64,000 nucleotides of DNA from Odontocerum albicorne (Eukaryota; Arthropoda; Insecta; Trichoptera; Odontoceridae): the NCBI GenBank assembly GCA_949825065.1, contig OX463854.1:10473762-10537761 (forward strand), written 5' to 3'. Positions 11,801 through 24,110 of the stretch are shown in pieces (the stretch's first letter is position 1; the number at the start of each line of letters is the position of its first letter). The notes under the pieces were generated by a model. That model did not search any database, was not told where the DNA came from, and saw nothing but the letters and a program-made list of their open reading frames with translations. Both the position numbers and the translations under genes were made by a program.

Positions 11801-14020
11801 AACACGTAGAACAAATATTCATTCTATCGTGGTTTGGTACCTATATTCGTTAACTTGATCGTCAATGGCAGTTTTTCGTGTGAAAAGTGGTAAATTACAG
11901 CCGTTTTCGAAGAAATGCTATTAAATATTGAGCAATTTGTAATGTTTCCTATCATAAGTATCGCAAAGCGTTTCTGTCATTGGTTTGTCTTGATTCATAG
12001 ATAATTCAAGCATTTTGTATGGAAAATGGGGATTTCGTTATTCAAAATTCATTCAAACTGAAAAATAATGAGGCAAAAAATTGAAATATCTCAAAATTAG
12101 AGGTTAAGGACGAAAAACACGGAAACACATAGAACAAATATTCTTTCTTTAGAGATTTTGGACTGATATTAGGTGCCTTGATCGTCAATGGCAGTTTTTC
12201 GGGTGAAAAGTGTTAACTTTCAACCGTTTTTGACTTAAATATTAAGGAAATTTTGGCGTTTCCTATCATAAGTATCGCAAAGCGTTTCTATCATGGGTTT
12301 GTTTTGATTCATAGATAATTCGAGCATTTCGTACGAAAAATGGGGATTTTGTTATCCAAAATTCAATCAAACTGAAAAATATTGACGCAAAAATTTGAAA
12401 TATCGTAAAATTAGAGGTTTAGGACGAAAAACTCGAAAACACGTTGACCAAATATTCTGTCTATAGTGATTTTGGACTTATATTCGCGTAACCTTGATCG
12501 TCAATGGCAGTTTTTCGGGTGAAAAGCGATAACTTACAGCCATTTTCGAAGAAGTGCCATTAATTTTTGAGCAAATTTTGGCGTTTCCTATCATAAGTAT
12601 TGCAAAGCGTTTCAATCATTGGTTTGTCTTGATTCATAGATAATTTAAGCATTTTGTACGAAAAATGGGGATTTTGTTACTCAAAATTCATTCAAACTGA
12701 AAAATATTGACGCATGAAGTTGAAATATCGCAAAATTTGAGGTTTGGGACGAAAAACACGAAAACACGTAGAACAAATATTCTTTCTATCGTGGTCTGGT
12801 ACCTATATTTGAAGCCTTGATCGTCAATGGCAGTTTTTTGGGTGAAAAGTGGTAACTAACAGCCGTTTTCGAAGAAATGCCATGAAATTTTCAGCAAATT
12901 TTGGCGTTTCCTATCATAAGTATCGCAAAGCATTTCTATCATTGGTTTGTCTTGATTCACAGATAATTCAAGCATTTGGTACAAAAATGGGGAATTTGTT
13001 ATTCAAAATTCATTCAAACTGAAAAATATTGACGCAAAAAGTTGAAATATCGCAAAGTTAGAGGTTTGGGACGAAAAACTCGAAAACACGTAGAACAAAT
13101 ATTCCTTCTATTTTGGTTCTGTACCTATATTCGTAACCTTGATCGTCAATGGCAGGTTTTCGGGTGAAAAGCGTGAAATTATATCCTTTTTTTAGGAAAT
13201 GGCATTACATATTTAGCAAATATTGACGTTTCGTATCATAATTATCTCAAAACGTTTCTTATCACACATTTGTCTTGATTTATAGATAATTCATAAGATA
13301 AGAGAAATTGTGATTTTGTTATTCAAAATTCATAAAAACTAAAACAAAAATCCTCAAAAGCTTGAAATACCGCAAAATTAGTGGTTTGAGACGAAAAACA
13401 TAAAAACACGGGGAACAAATATTCATTCTATAGTAATTTTGTACCTATATTCGTAACCTTGATCGTCAATGGCAGTTTTTCGGGTGAAAAGTGTTAACTT
13501 AGTATTTTTAGAAGAAATGCTATTAAATATTTAGCAAATTTTGACGTTTCGTATCATAAGTATCGTAAAGCATTTCTATCACACGTTTGTCTATACATAA
13601 TTCAAGCATTTCGTAATAAAAATGGGGATTTCGTTATTCATAATTCATTCAAACTGAAAAATATTGACGCAAAAATTTGAAATATCGCAAAATTAGAGGT
13701 TTGGGACGAAAAACACGGAAACATGTAGAACAATTATTAAACACGGAAACACGTAGAACAATCATGTTATCGTGGTTTTGTACCTATATTCGTAACCTTG
13801 ATAGTGTTAACTTACAGCCGTTTTCGAAGAAATGCTATTAAATATTCAGCAAATTTTAACGTTTCCTATCATAAGGATCACAAAACTTTTCTGTCATTGG
13901 TTTGTCTTGATTCATAGATAATTCAACCATTTTGTACGAAAAATGGGGATTTTGTTATTCATAATTCATTCAAATTGAAAAATATTGACGCAAAAAGTGG
14001 AAATATCGCAAAATTAGAGG
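8896..14020. repeat. Satellite higher-order repeat, copy 2 (5125 bp)
   Basis: This is the second complete copy of the 16-monomer unit. By eye it differs from copy 1 at only scattered positions, for example near 9510, 9699, 9965 and 12152. It appears even closer to copy 3, which shares its variants near 9510 and 9699. That pattern suggests copies 2 and 3 were produced or homogenised most recently. Confidence 0.93.
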
Positions 14021-16682
14021 TTTGTGACGAAAAACACGAATACACGTAGAACAAATATTTATTCAATAGTGATTTTGGACTTATTTTCCGTAACCTTGAA
14101 CGTCAATGGCAGTTTTTCGGGTGACAAGTGATAACTTACAGCCATTTTCGAAGAAATGCCATTAAATTTTGAGCAAATTTTGGCGTTTCCTATCATAAGT
14201 ATCGCAAAGCGTTTCTATCATTGGTTTGTTTTGATTCATAGATAATTTACGCATTTTGTACGAAAAATGGGGATTTTGTTATTACAAAATTCATTCAAAC
14301 TGAAAAATATTGACGCAGAATGTGAAAATATTGTAAAATTTGAGGTTTGGGACGAAAAACACGAAAAAGCGTAAAACAAATATTCATTCAATAGTGATTT
14401 TGGACTTATATTCGTAACCTTGATCGTCAATGGCAGTTTTTCGGGTGAAAAGTGTTAACTTACAGCCTTTTTAAAAGAAATGCTTTTTAAATATTGAGCA
14501 AATTTTAACGTTTCGTATCATAAGTATCGCCAAGCGTTTCTATCACACGTTTGTCTTGATTCATAGATAATCGAAGCATTTCGTAAGAAAAATGAGGATT
14601 TTTTTCTTCAAAATTCATTCAAACTGAAAAATATTAACGCGAAAAGTTAAAATATCGCAAAATTAGAGGTTAAGGACGAAAAACACGGAAAAACGTAGAA
14701 CAAATATTCTTTCTATAGTGATTTTGGACTTATTTTCGTACCTAAACTAACCAAACCTAACCTAACCTTGATCGTCAATGGCAGTTTTTCGGGTGAAAAG
14801 TGTACCCTGAACGCCGTTTTCGAACAAATGCCATTAAATTTTTAGCAAATTTGGGCGTTTCTTTTCATAAGTATCGCAAAGCGTTTCTATCATTGGATGG
14901 TTTTGATTCATAGATAACTCAAGCACTTTGTACGAAAAATGGGGATTTTGTTATTCAATTAAACTGAAAAATATTGATGCAAAAAGTTGAAACATTGCAA
15001 AATTTGAGGTTTGACGCGAAAAACACGAAAACACGTAGACAAAATATTGATTCTATCGTGGTTTGGTTCCTTTATTCGTAACCTTGATCGTAAATGGCAG
15101 TTTTTCAGGTGAAAAAAGGTAACTTACAGCCGTTTTCGAAGAAATGCTATTAAATATTGAGCAAATTTTAACGTTTCCTATCATAAGTATCGCCAAGCGT
15201 TTCTGTCATTGGTTTGTCTTGATTCATAGATAATTCAAGCATTTTTTAAACTGAAAAATATTGACGCAAAAAGTTGAATTATCACAAAATTAGAGGTTTG
15301 GGACAAAACACACAAAAACACGTAGAACAAATATTCATTCTACCTTGGTACCTATATTTGAAACCTTGATCGTCAATGGCTGTTTTTCGGGTGAAAAGTG
15401 TTAACTTTTAGCGGTTTTCGATGAAATGCCATTAAATTTTGAGCAAATTTTGGCGTTTTCTTTCATATGTATCGCAAAGCGTTTCAATCATTGGTTTGTC
15501 TTGATTCATAGATAATTCAAGCATTTTGTACAAAAAATGGGTATTATGTTATTCAAAATTCATTCAAACTGAAAAATATTGAAGCCAAAAATTGAAATAT
15601 CGCAAAATTAGAGGTTTGGGACGAAAAACACGAAAACACGTTGAACAAATATTCTTTCTATAGTGATTTTGGACTTATATTAGGAACCTTCTTCGTCAAT
15701 GGCAGTTTTTCGGGTGACCAGTGTTAACTAACAGCCTTTTTAAAAGAAATGCTATTTAAATATTGAGCAAATTTTAACGTTTCGTATCATAAGTATCGCA
15801 AAGCGTTTCTATCACACGTTTGTCTTGATTCATAGATAATTCAAGCATTTCGTACGAAAAAAAAGGATTTTTTTTCTTCAAAATTCATTCAAACTGAAAG
15901 ATATTGACGCAAAAAGTTGAAATTTCGCAAAATTAGAGGTTTGGGACGAGAAACACGAAAACACGTAGAATAAATATTCATTCTATCGTGGTTTGGTACC
16001 TATATTCGTTAACTTGATCGTCAATGGCAGTTTTTCGTGTGAAAAGTGGTAAATTACAGCCGTTTTCGAAGAAATGCTATTAAATATTGAGCAATTTGTA
16101 ATGTTTCCTATCATAAGTATCGCAAAGCGTTTCTGTCATTGGTTTGTCTTGATTCATAGATAATTCAAGCATTTTGTATGGAAAATGGGGATTTCGTTAT
16201 TCAAAATTCATTCAAACTGAAAAATAATGAGGCAAAAAATTGAAATATCTCAAAATTAGAGGTTTGGGACAAAACACACAAAAACACGTAGAACAAATAT
16301 TCATTCTACCTTGGTACCTATATTTGAAACCTTGATCGTTAATGGCTGTTTTTCGGGTGAAAAGTGTTAACTTTTAGCGGTTTTCGATTAAATGCCATTA
16401 AATTTTGAGCAAATTTTGGCGTTTTCTTTCATATGTATCGCAAAGCGTTTCAATCATTGGTTTGTCTTGATTCATAGATAATTCAAGCATTATGTACAAA
16501 AAATGGGTATTATGTTATTCAAAATTCATTCAAACTGAAAATTATGGAAGCCAAAAGTTGAAATATCGCAAAATTAGAGGTTTGGGACGAAAAACACGAA
16601 AACACGTTGAACAAATATTCTTTCTATAGTGATTTTGGACTTATATTAGGAACCTTCTTCGTCAATGGCAGTTTTTCGGGTG
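14021..16682. repeat. Satellite higher-order repeat, copy 3, truncated by assembly gap
   Basis: The first 2662 bp of a third HOR copy, in register with copies 1 and 2 until the run of N. One visible change from the other copies is TGGAAG at about 16544, where they read TTGAAG. The array very probably continues into the gap, so its true length is unknown. Confidence 0.92.
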
Positions 16683-16882
16683 NNNNNNNNNNNNNNNNNN
16701 NNNNNNNNNNNNNNNNNNNNNNNNNNNNNNNNNNNNNNNNNNNNNNNNNNNNNNNNNNNNNNNNNNNNNNNNNNNNNNNNNNNNNNNNNNNNNNNNNNNN
16801 NNNNNNNNNNNNNNNNNNNNNNNNNNNNNNNNNNNNNNNNNNNNNNNNNNNNNNNNNNNNNNNNNNNNNNNNNNNNNNNNNN
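16683..16882. other. Assembly gap (200 N)
   Basis: Exactly 200 undetermined bases, which looks like a placeholder of arbitrary length between the satellite and a TA tract. Adjacency of the two sides should not be assumed. Confidence 0.98.
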
Positions 16883-17256
<374 letters not shown>

Positions 17257-17369
17257 CTTTTATTCTTCTTATTTTTAATGGCTACCAACGAGGTATTGGC
17301 TCGATATTCCTAGCAATATTATTAATTTTAAAGAAGGCAATGTGAGATTTTTGAATAACAGCAGAATGT

Positions 17370-17485
17370 CAATGACGTGATGTATGATGCGGAGGAGACG
17401 AGAGTTGTGTGCGTGGATTGAAAAGTTTGGAGGTATGGTCTTTCTACCTAACCCGCAAGAGACACGGTGTGATATGTATGGAAAA
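17370..17485 (+). pseudogene. LINE-A 3' end relic (last codons of reverse transcriptase ORF)
   Basis: Conceptual translation of GAGGAGACGAGAGTTG onward gives E-E-T-R-V-V-C-V-D-stop-K-V-W-R-Y. This parallels the EEAKDVCRDRKVW and SAYP ending of other LINE-A copies at 49345-50095 and 61895-62490. It is short and contains stops. The upstream limit cannot be set. Confidence 0.4.
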
Positions 17486-18983
17486 TATGTCGACTTAATA
17501 TTTTTTACAGTAATATTTTAAAAATCCCCAACTTTCCATTTAATATCTTTTTACATATTTTTTGTAATTATTGACATTACATATATTCATAAATGTTAGC
17601 AGTTGACTTCATTGATGCGATGTAAAGTTTGAATAACATTGAAATAACCATTTGGAATTGTTCTACTTTAAAAAGTTGAAAACAGGGGTAAACTTTGATG
17701 AAACTATCCACATAATAAATATATGCGTGAGAAAAGAAAAGGGACTTTAAATAAACGAACCATCCTATTTTTATATACAATTTAGGGTTACCTAGTGAAA
17801 ATAATGAACCGATATATATTTTTTTTCAATTCGTTTTAGAATTTAAGCTTCATCACCTGTTGCCTGATTGGTTCACCTACAGTATTATTTGGGAGGATCA
17901 AGGTCTGAGTGAATGTGATGAAATACAAGTAGCCTGAAACGAATGGACACGTACGTGTTAAATCATTTGTAGTAAAATAATTAGTTAGAATAATTGTAAT
18001 CTATTTATAAGTTACCACGTAGGTGTAAAATATTTCTAAGAAATTAAATGGATTATTAAAAATTAAATTACACATAGGAAATTAAAATGAAGGTAGTTCT
18101 TAGTTATAATATGATATATAAATTATATTAGTTCTTAAGATATAAATTTGTATTTAGGTATATATAGCCTTTGGCAAACGTTTGTGTTATGGATTAGTTT
18201 ATTATCGAATTTAAAAGTATATTGCATGATAAAAATGTTTTATTCAAGTAATGTTACATTAACAATTTCAAATGATTATATTTTGAAATTAGTTGTACAT
18301 AAAGAAATTTTGTATTTTTAGGTATAATTCAAAAATAAATTTGAATCAAATATAATATGATTTCAGTATCTCAAGAATCTCTCGTGACGTAAAACGCTGA
18401 ATCTTTTTTATCAGTCTTGATTTGAGGTCATCAGTGGTAATTGTCGTTCCACAGCGGACACCATCTTCGAGTAAGCAAATTATCAAAATTACGGGGTTTT
18501 AACCACATTTACACGTACCATCGTTTTTTTTTCTATACACTGTACATATATTTTGTTTGTGTTACATATTTTCCTTTAATATAGAAAAAAGCATCAATAA
18601 AAAAAAAACTTTTTTTGTTATATCTTCAGAATGACGTAAAAAACTACTTGGGTAAAACCTTGACCGAAAAATGCGTTAAGGAATTTATTACCTTTCACAA
18701 TAATATATACTCAGCACGTTTCAAATAAAATAAGCAATGAAAATTATGTCTCAATGACATCTACGAGAAAAACAAAATTATCTTCTGGTCAACCTAATAC
18801 TTTGTAACACAAATTAATAAAAGGTTAATTTGTAGCTATCGGTTTAAATTTTATTCTGAGGTGTTTTATATAAAAAATGAAAATAATAACGATAATCTAA
18901 TAAATTAATAGTAAAAAAACAAAGCAATAAAATAACAAAAATAAACATTAATTTAAGTTTCACGTAGTTCATATTAGAAACAA
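17486..18983. other. No recognisable feature (AT-rich)
   Basis: I see no long or conserved reading frame and no terminal repeats here. Homopolymer runs of A and T are frequent. A host regulatory or intronic role cannot be judged from sequence alone. Confidence 0.5.
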
Positions 18984-19150
18984 AATAAATCTAACATTGT
19001 AATTTATTTTTATCAAACACTGTTTATTCCACTTTTTTGTGACGGTATAACCCTACCGGTTTCAAGGCTTTCACCTCATCTTCAGGGGAGCGTAAACAAG
19101 AAAAAAGTGGAATAAACAGTGTTTGATAAAATAAATTACAATAAATCTAA
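18984..19150. mobile_element. Palindromic derivative of Penelope-like element 3' UTR, with 11-bp TSD
   Basis: The core at 18995-19139 is a long hairpin. Its left arm (starting CATTGTAATTTATTTTT) is the reverse complement of its right arm, with the CCTACCGGTTTCAAGGC block in the spacer. All of this matches the 3' UTR of the Penelope-like element at 37006-38885. The palindrome is flanked by AATAAATCTAA at 18984-18994 and again at about 19140-19150, a target-site duplication, so the short palindrome inserted as a unit. It has no coding capacity. Confidence 0.75.
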
Positions 19151-20325
19151 TACTGTCAAATACTCTGGGCTCATTTGTAAGACATCCCTCGATCAAACAT
19201 CACCCCTGTGTTGAAAAGAAACCGAACAGACGTTTTTTTACTTTATACTTATTAGTTCAGCCTATAACATATACATATTCCGTAGCGTACACTTTATTTA
19301 CTATCCCATAAAAAAATATTTGACCTTTTGCTTACACAAGATATAGTTGTTTATATCTACGACCGTTGATCAAGTTCTTATAACTTTAAAAGTATATTTG
19401 AAAAGTTGATGATTTTGACAGTTTACATATCTTTGACCTTTTATAAATGTTACATTTTTATATTCATTACCTCGAATAAACATTGACGTACCGCGTCCTG
19501 TTCCAAACTTAAATTCATTTTACAGCGTTGATGAAATTATAAAATAAAATTTAGAATCGTGTAATTTATACTCTACTGTCAATTCATAACAAATCGACTA
19601 AATAGTATTTGTATGAATCGAGTGCAATCCAATTAGTGTGACTTATAAACAGTGACATGTGTTAGACTTCCCCCAAGATTGCAATGCAGATTTTATTATG
19701 GGCATCTTCCAAGCTTAGCAATGTATAAAGTAACACCTGGGACATTAAATTGCTTAGTCAATAGGTTAACCAACAGCACTACTCGTGCCATCAAAATTAA
19801 GCACGATGGATGTGCCAGCGAAAGGATTCATGTCTATATCGGAATATCCTTGTAGCTGCATAGTATGAAATAAAAAAATACATAAAATATTTGTAACGTT
19901 TTTAGCTCAGTTAAATTTTTAACTTTTTTTATTGTTTCTCCGTATTATCGAGGGCAGAGATTGATTAAACCGATTTGTATGACTAATTATAAATAACCTC
20001 GTAATAAAATAAATTAATTACGGAAATAGTTGGAGGAGAATTTACGCATTGATGGAATAACCCCGATCGTTCACATTTACTTCCATAAAAAGGCCTGCAC
20101 ATTAACAATAGTTTAAAGTGTTTAAACGTCAAAGAAAAGGGAGACAAACTAAATATGTTAAGATTAGCGTATATGAAGTAGAATACGTCTGTGAAAACTA
20201 TTGTATTGTAATGGCACAAATAAACATGGGTACTGGAATATATGGACATAACCGTTGTCTATCTAATACCACTTTTTCGTACATCAGCGTTTTCTAATAT
20301 TAAGTTTAAAAAAAGTCACAAAAAT
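19151..20325. other. No recognisable feature
   Basis: AT-rich sequence without motifs I can assign. The short open frames at 19652-19855 and 19983-20249 resemble nothing I know and have no supporting context. Confidence 0.5.
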
Positions 20326-20690
20326 TAATAGAACTCTTAATTTCTAGTCAGTAAAATAACGGGTTTCATTCCTGATTTTTTCTTTTCCTTTTCTCTCCAC
20401 CATCCCTTCCTTTTCTTTTGATTGATGATATCTCACTTTATATGAAAAGGAATGTTCGGGTGATTGCCCGTCTTTGTGGGGTTCGTGGGCATGTGCTCAC
20501 GTATAGAGTTCGTGGGCATGTGCTCACGTATATGGATTTCGTGGGGATGGATAGTCATTTGAATTATTTATGCGACCACGTAACTTGCTTCATTTACTTT
20601 TGTCTGGTTGGTTGGAAGAGATTGCCGCCTGGCAATAAGCCCGCCAGATTGTATCTGCAATAAAAGTGTTAAATAAATAAATAAAAAATT
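20326..20690 (+). mobile_element. LINE-D 3' end (stop codon plus 3' UTR), copy A
   Basis: Homologous to 38886-39213 from the CTTAATTTCTAGTCAG block to the end. In copy B the same TAG closes a LINE reading frame ending in T-L-N-F; here the preceding codons also read R-T-L-N-F. The 3' UTR contains the TTGGTTGGAAGAGATTGCC and GCAATAAGCCCGCC blocks and ends in repeated TAAA units, a non-LTR retrotransposon tail. A unit of about 26 bp (TTCGTGGGCATGTGCTCACG) is duplicated at 20481-20533, which copy B lacks. It is strongly 5'-truncated. Confidence 0.7.
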
Positions 20691-20744
20691 ATACAAAACA
20701 ATAAATTTAGCAACATTAGAGAAATACAAAACCATAAGCAAATA

Positions 20745-20960
20745 GATGGGGACTAGAGAAGAAGGTTCTGGAACGAACACGTATCGAGAATGGCGGAACC
20801 AAGAGCCGTAAGAATGGCCAGGGACAGTATCCCCCAAGCAAGCAGACCTCCAGGACGACCTCCCAAAAGATGGAAAGACAGCGGGCAGTCGACGTCACAA
20901 GAGGCAAACAATGATACAGGGCCATAACAGGCCAACAGACCTAAAATAATGAAGAAGATA
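20745..20960 (+). pseudogene. LINE C-terminal fragment (GRPPKRW type)
   Basis: Translation gives the series HVSRM, RMARDSI and RPPGRPPKRWKDS, the basic segment at the end of many jockey/R1-like reverse transcriptase ORFs. Its general pattern is W-x-x-H-V-x-R-M followed by a GRP-x-x-RW motif. A stop follows the T-G-P residues. No flanking duplication or tail was found. The minus-strand frames that cover it (20753-21199) are shadows. Confidence 0.55.
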
Positions 20961-22005
20961 AGCAAAAACGAAAAAAGTAATAAATAACCAAATAATTCCA
21001 CAGGTTTCTTCACCTTAAACTTTTTTGCCTTTGGGTTAAAAGACCAAACCAATTTCCGATATAACATGACACCAGTCTGACCTAAGCACTGCTCTCGTAA
21101 TAGACCGGGATTGTTTTCTGTGAAGAGAACCTCGGGATAGGAGGTAGAAACACATGTAGCGTGGATTAATGCAATTAGTCGATAAGGAAAGTAATACATT
21201 ATAGTATATTCGATTTGTTAGACGATATTATTTTCTACAAAAGTTTCAACACAATAGTTTATTACTAAAATCAAAATTTATCAAAATAAATATTTTTTTT
21301 GTTTTGTTATGTAGGACGAACAACATAAAAATCCCCATTGTTATTATAAATCATTCATGAATTATTTTAATAATCTAATCGATTTTTTAGGTTCGATTCT
21401 TTCAATGCTTTGTATATTCCACAGGACTAACTGGTTTTATAAACTAAAAGTATATTAAAAACCAATACACAATATTTTCATAGCTATCCTTTTCAGTAAC
21501 AGTTGACCCGTTGACTAGGCAGTTGATACAATAATTTACTTCGTTATTATGAAACAAATAATTAGTATTCCAACTGGCAATACACAGCTGCATGAAATAC
21601 TCGCCTAGCAATAGTAAAGCGTGACTTACTCTATGTACTGGAAACCTGTTCGCTTTTGGTAGGCGTTTCATTATATTATGTATATCTGCTGCGACACGAC
21701 TCTTAGACTAAGGTATAAATTAAGCACATCAATATTAAAATCTTTAAACTTAATTCGTTAATAATTTAATTATCTGTCATTCTTAACTGATTTGCTAGTT
21801 ACAAATATTCTACGCATATGTCACATTAGCTGTCCAAATTTTGGGGAATTCTCTAAATTAGCCTAATGTAGATACTTATTTTAAATTTGCACATTTTCAT
21901 AGAACTTTGCTTCTAATTTTATTTTTAGAACTTTGCTTCTAAACACTATATAACATAGCACAAGATGTATTATAAACATAGAGGCTGAGAAAAATGGAAA
22001 TATAT
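20961..22005. other. No recognisable feature
   Basis: AT-rich sequence. A reading frame of 75 codons at 21444-21671 (minus) has no recognisable motif. Confidence 0.5.
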
Positions 22006-22007
22006 GT

Positions 22008-22345
22008 GCTGGATGATTTTGAGATGTACTCGTAGGTGATGGCGCCGAATGCTTCGCATCTCATGGACTGCAAAACTCACCGATGTGTCCATCCTTCATA
22101 ATCTACAGGTCAAGGAAAGTCTATTGACGACATATATGAAAAGAATATTAACATACCTTGGACATTTCGCTAGAAAAGATAAAGACAGTTTGAAGACGCT
22201 GGTAGTGGCAAGAATGTTACGATAAGATAGATCAAATCAAAAATTTGACTAGTTCTTTATTGAGCGCTGCATTCATCATGGTTCAGGGTCAAGATGAGTG
22301 GAGGCGAATCATACGCTTAATTCCATATTATTCATCAGGGAATCA
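22008..22345 (+). pseudogene. LINE C-terminal fragment (YLGHFARKD type)
   Basis: In one frame the sequence reads WRMLRISWTAKLTDVSIL, then KRILTYLGHFARKD, then LKTLVVARML. This order is typical of the post-reverse-transcriptase region of non-LTR retrotransposons abundant in insects. A second segment near 22290, D-E-W-R-R-I-I-R, fits the end of the same ORF. Stops break it, and no 5' part is present. Confidence 0.6.
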
Positions 22346-23215
22346 CGACAATCTGTCATGAGCAACACGAACCATCACATGGCTCTCAACTGCTCTAAAG
22401 GACTCATAAACTTCTTAACTGGAACCTGACAGCAATTGGAAAACCATGGAAAAAACAAGCAATGCAGTAAGAAGCAGTCCTTGCGACACTTACTGTAGTG
22501 TCCGAAGAGCCCGGTGTTTTACACTGAAGAGGACTTGGTTCATATTGTGGACTTGGTTCACCCAGGACGTGGTTCACCCAGTGCTGTCAATTAGGCAGAA
22601 TTCTGTATGGTCTATGAAACAAGTACATATACATTTTCGTAATATTATAGTCGTGCATATTCGCGGAAGCAATAGATTCACGAAAAAAATGTTATAATAC
22701 TTTCAACTTTAATAATTTATATCCAAGTACGAGTATGTTCAGTGTGAGATAGATAATCTGTCTATATTAATTATCCAATTAATGCAAGACACTATTGGTG
22801 AAATACAAGACTAGTTCATAGCTTGATAAATATAGTGGAATAGCCGAGGCTGTAGAATAGCTGATCAGAAAGACTTAAACCTGTTTTTCCTTCTTCATAG
22901 TTCAATATTATTATTATAAGAAAGCGCTTTTATTTACATTATAATTGTAACAAAAAGGACAATTCATGTAGCGCTGTTAAAAGCACATATTTTCATGTAA
23001 AATTTAATTTTAATCCCTTCAAAAAGTGTTTTAAAACAAGCACGCCTGAATCTATCTAATACTAATTGGATTTGTACAGATGTTAAAATATTCGTGTTAG
23101 ATTTGGGTTACAATACAATTTTAACTTAACATTATGAAAAAAAAACCCTGTGAAATACACATGGCTTTACCTACGACTTATACACAGAGGAGTTAGTGAA
23201 AGAGAATAATTAAGA
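22346..23215. other. No recognisable feature
   Basis: An 83-codon open frame at 22446-22697 contains an imperfect repeat of a short ACTTGGTTCAC-like string near 22535-22580, but no domain I recognise. Confidence 0.45.
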
Positions 23216-23216
23216 C

Positions 23217-23505
23217 ATATTTAGTGAAGTTCATAAATGGTAGCATTGATTAAAGCAAGAATGTTGAGGTACATTCGACGCTTAGAATGGATGAACAGAG
23301 AGAGGACGTCTAAGAGAGTTTACCAGTAAATACAAACACCAGAATCAGTCAGGCCCCTAGGACAACCAAGGTTTAGATAGCGGTATGATTTGAGGAGTAA
23401 TCTAGAAATCTTCGGCGTAATTCAATGGCGAGAGCTTGTAATGGATATAACCAGTGGTTTATGAATCTAAAGCCCTCGAAGGGTTGTAATGCCAGAGATG
23501 GTGAA
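23217..23505 (+). pseudogene. LINE C-terminal fragment (MLRYIRRLEWMN type)
   Basis: The translated segments MLRYIRRLEWMN, RTSKRVYQ, RPLGQPRFRWRYD-like, and NLEIFGVIQWRELVMD follow the usual order of a LINE ORF end: L-R-W-x-G-H-V-x-R-M, a GRPRLRW-like motif, then a W-R-E-L motif. The following CCCTCGAAGGGTTGTAATG resembles the sequence after the stop codon of such elements. It is degenerate, with internal stops. Confidence 0.55.
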
Positions 23506-24110
23506 TTTATTTTACTATCAATAAACGATCATGTCACTTTTTTAAAGAAATATTTTTCTTGCGTAATTTAATATTTTTAGTTTTAAATATATATCATAAT
23601 ATAAAAATCCGAAAGAACCAAAGAACACATTCGCGAAAACATTACACTTATAGATATAATTTTTCATAACAGTATTATTGTGAGTACTGCTTAGTTTTTT
23701 TTTTCGATCTGCAGTAATTCGATCTGCACTGAAAATATATCTTCATATTTTACACATGTTTACTTATACAAAATTCACACTTACACATGACTTACATTTT
23801 AGTTCTACGTTTATATCGAGTTCATGCTTTTTCCAAGTTATATTCCCTACATTATTTTCATACCTTTTTTTAGGATGTGTGAGTATGTTTGTGAGTGTGA
23901 AATTATAAATACTAATTAAATCAACTAATAAAAATATATTCCCATTCCTCCATAATGCTTCATTTTTATGCTTAGATATAGTAGACCTTTTGGCCGTTTA
24001 ACTGGAGATTCCTGTTTTAAATCAACCAGATTATCATATGAGTCATTTGTACGAATATAATGTTGTCTCTAAAAAGAACATTAAAAAAATACAAACTATT
24101 GAAATATTAG
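23506..24110. other. No recognisable feature
   Basis: AT-rich intergenic sequence. No tandem, inverted or coding signal was recognised before the mariner terminal repeat at 24111. Confidence 0.5.

Noticed and set aside
2566..14430. Four identical 64-codon minus-strand frames (2566, 3986, 9111, 14236)
   Set aside because: They lie in the satellite and recur only because the HOR recurs; the neighbouring monomers do not keep the frame.
861..16682. CENP-B-box-like motif around the TTTTTCGGGTGAAAAG block of the satellite
   Set aside because: The pattern TTCG-N4-A-N2-CGGG does not fit on either strand; only the TTCGG part is present.
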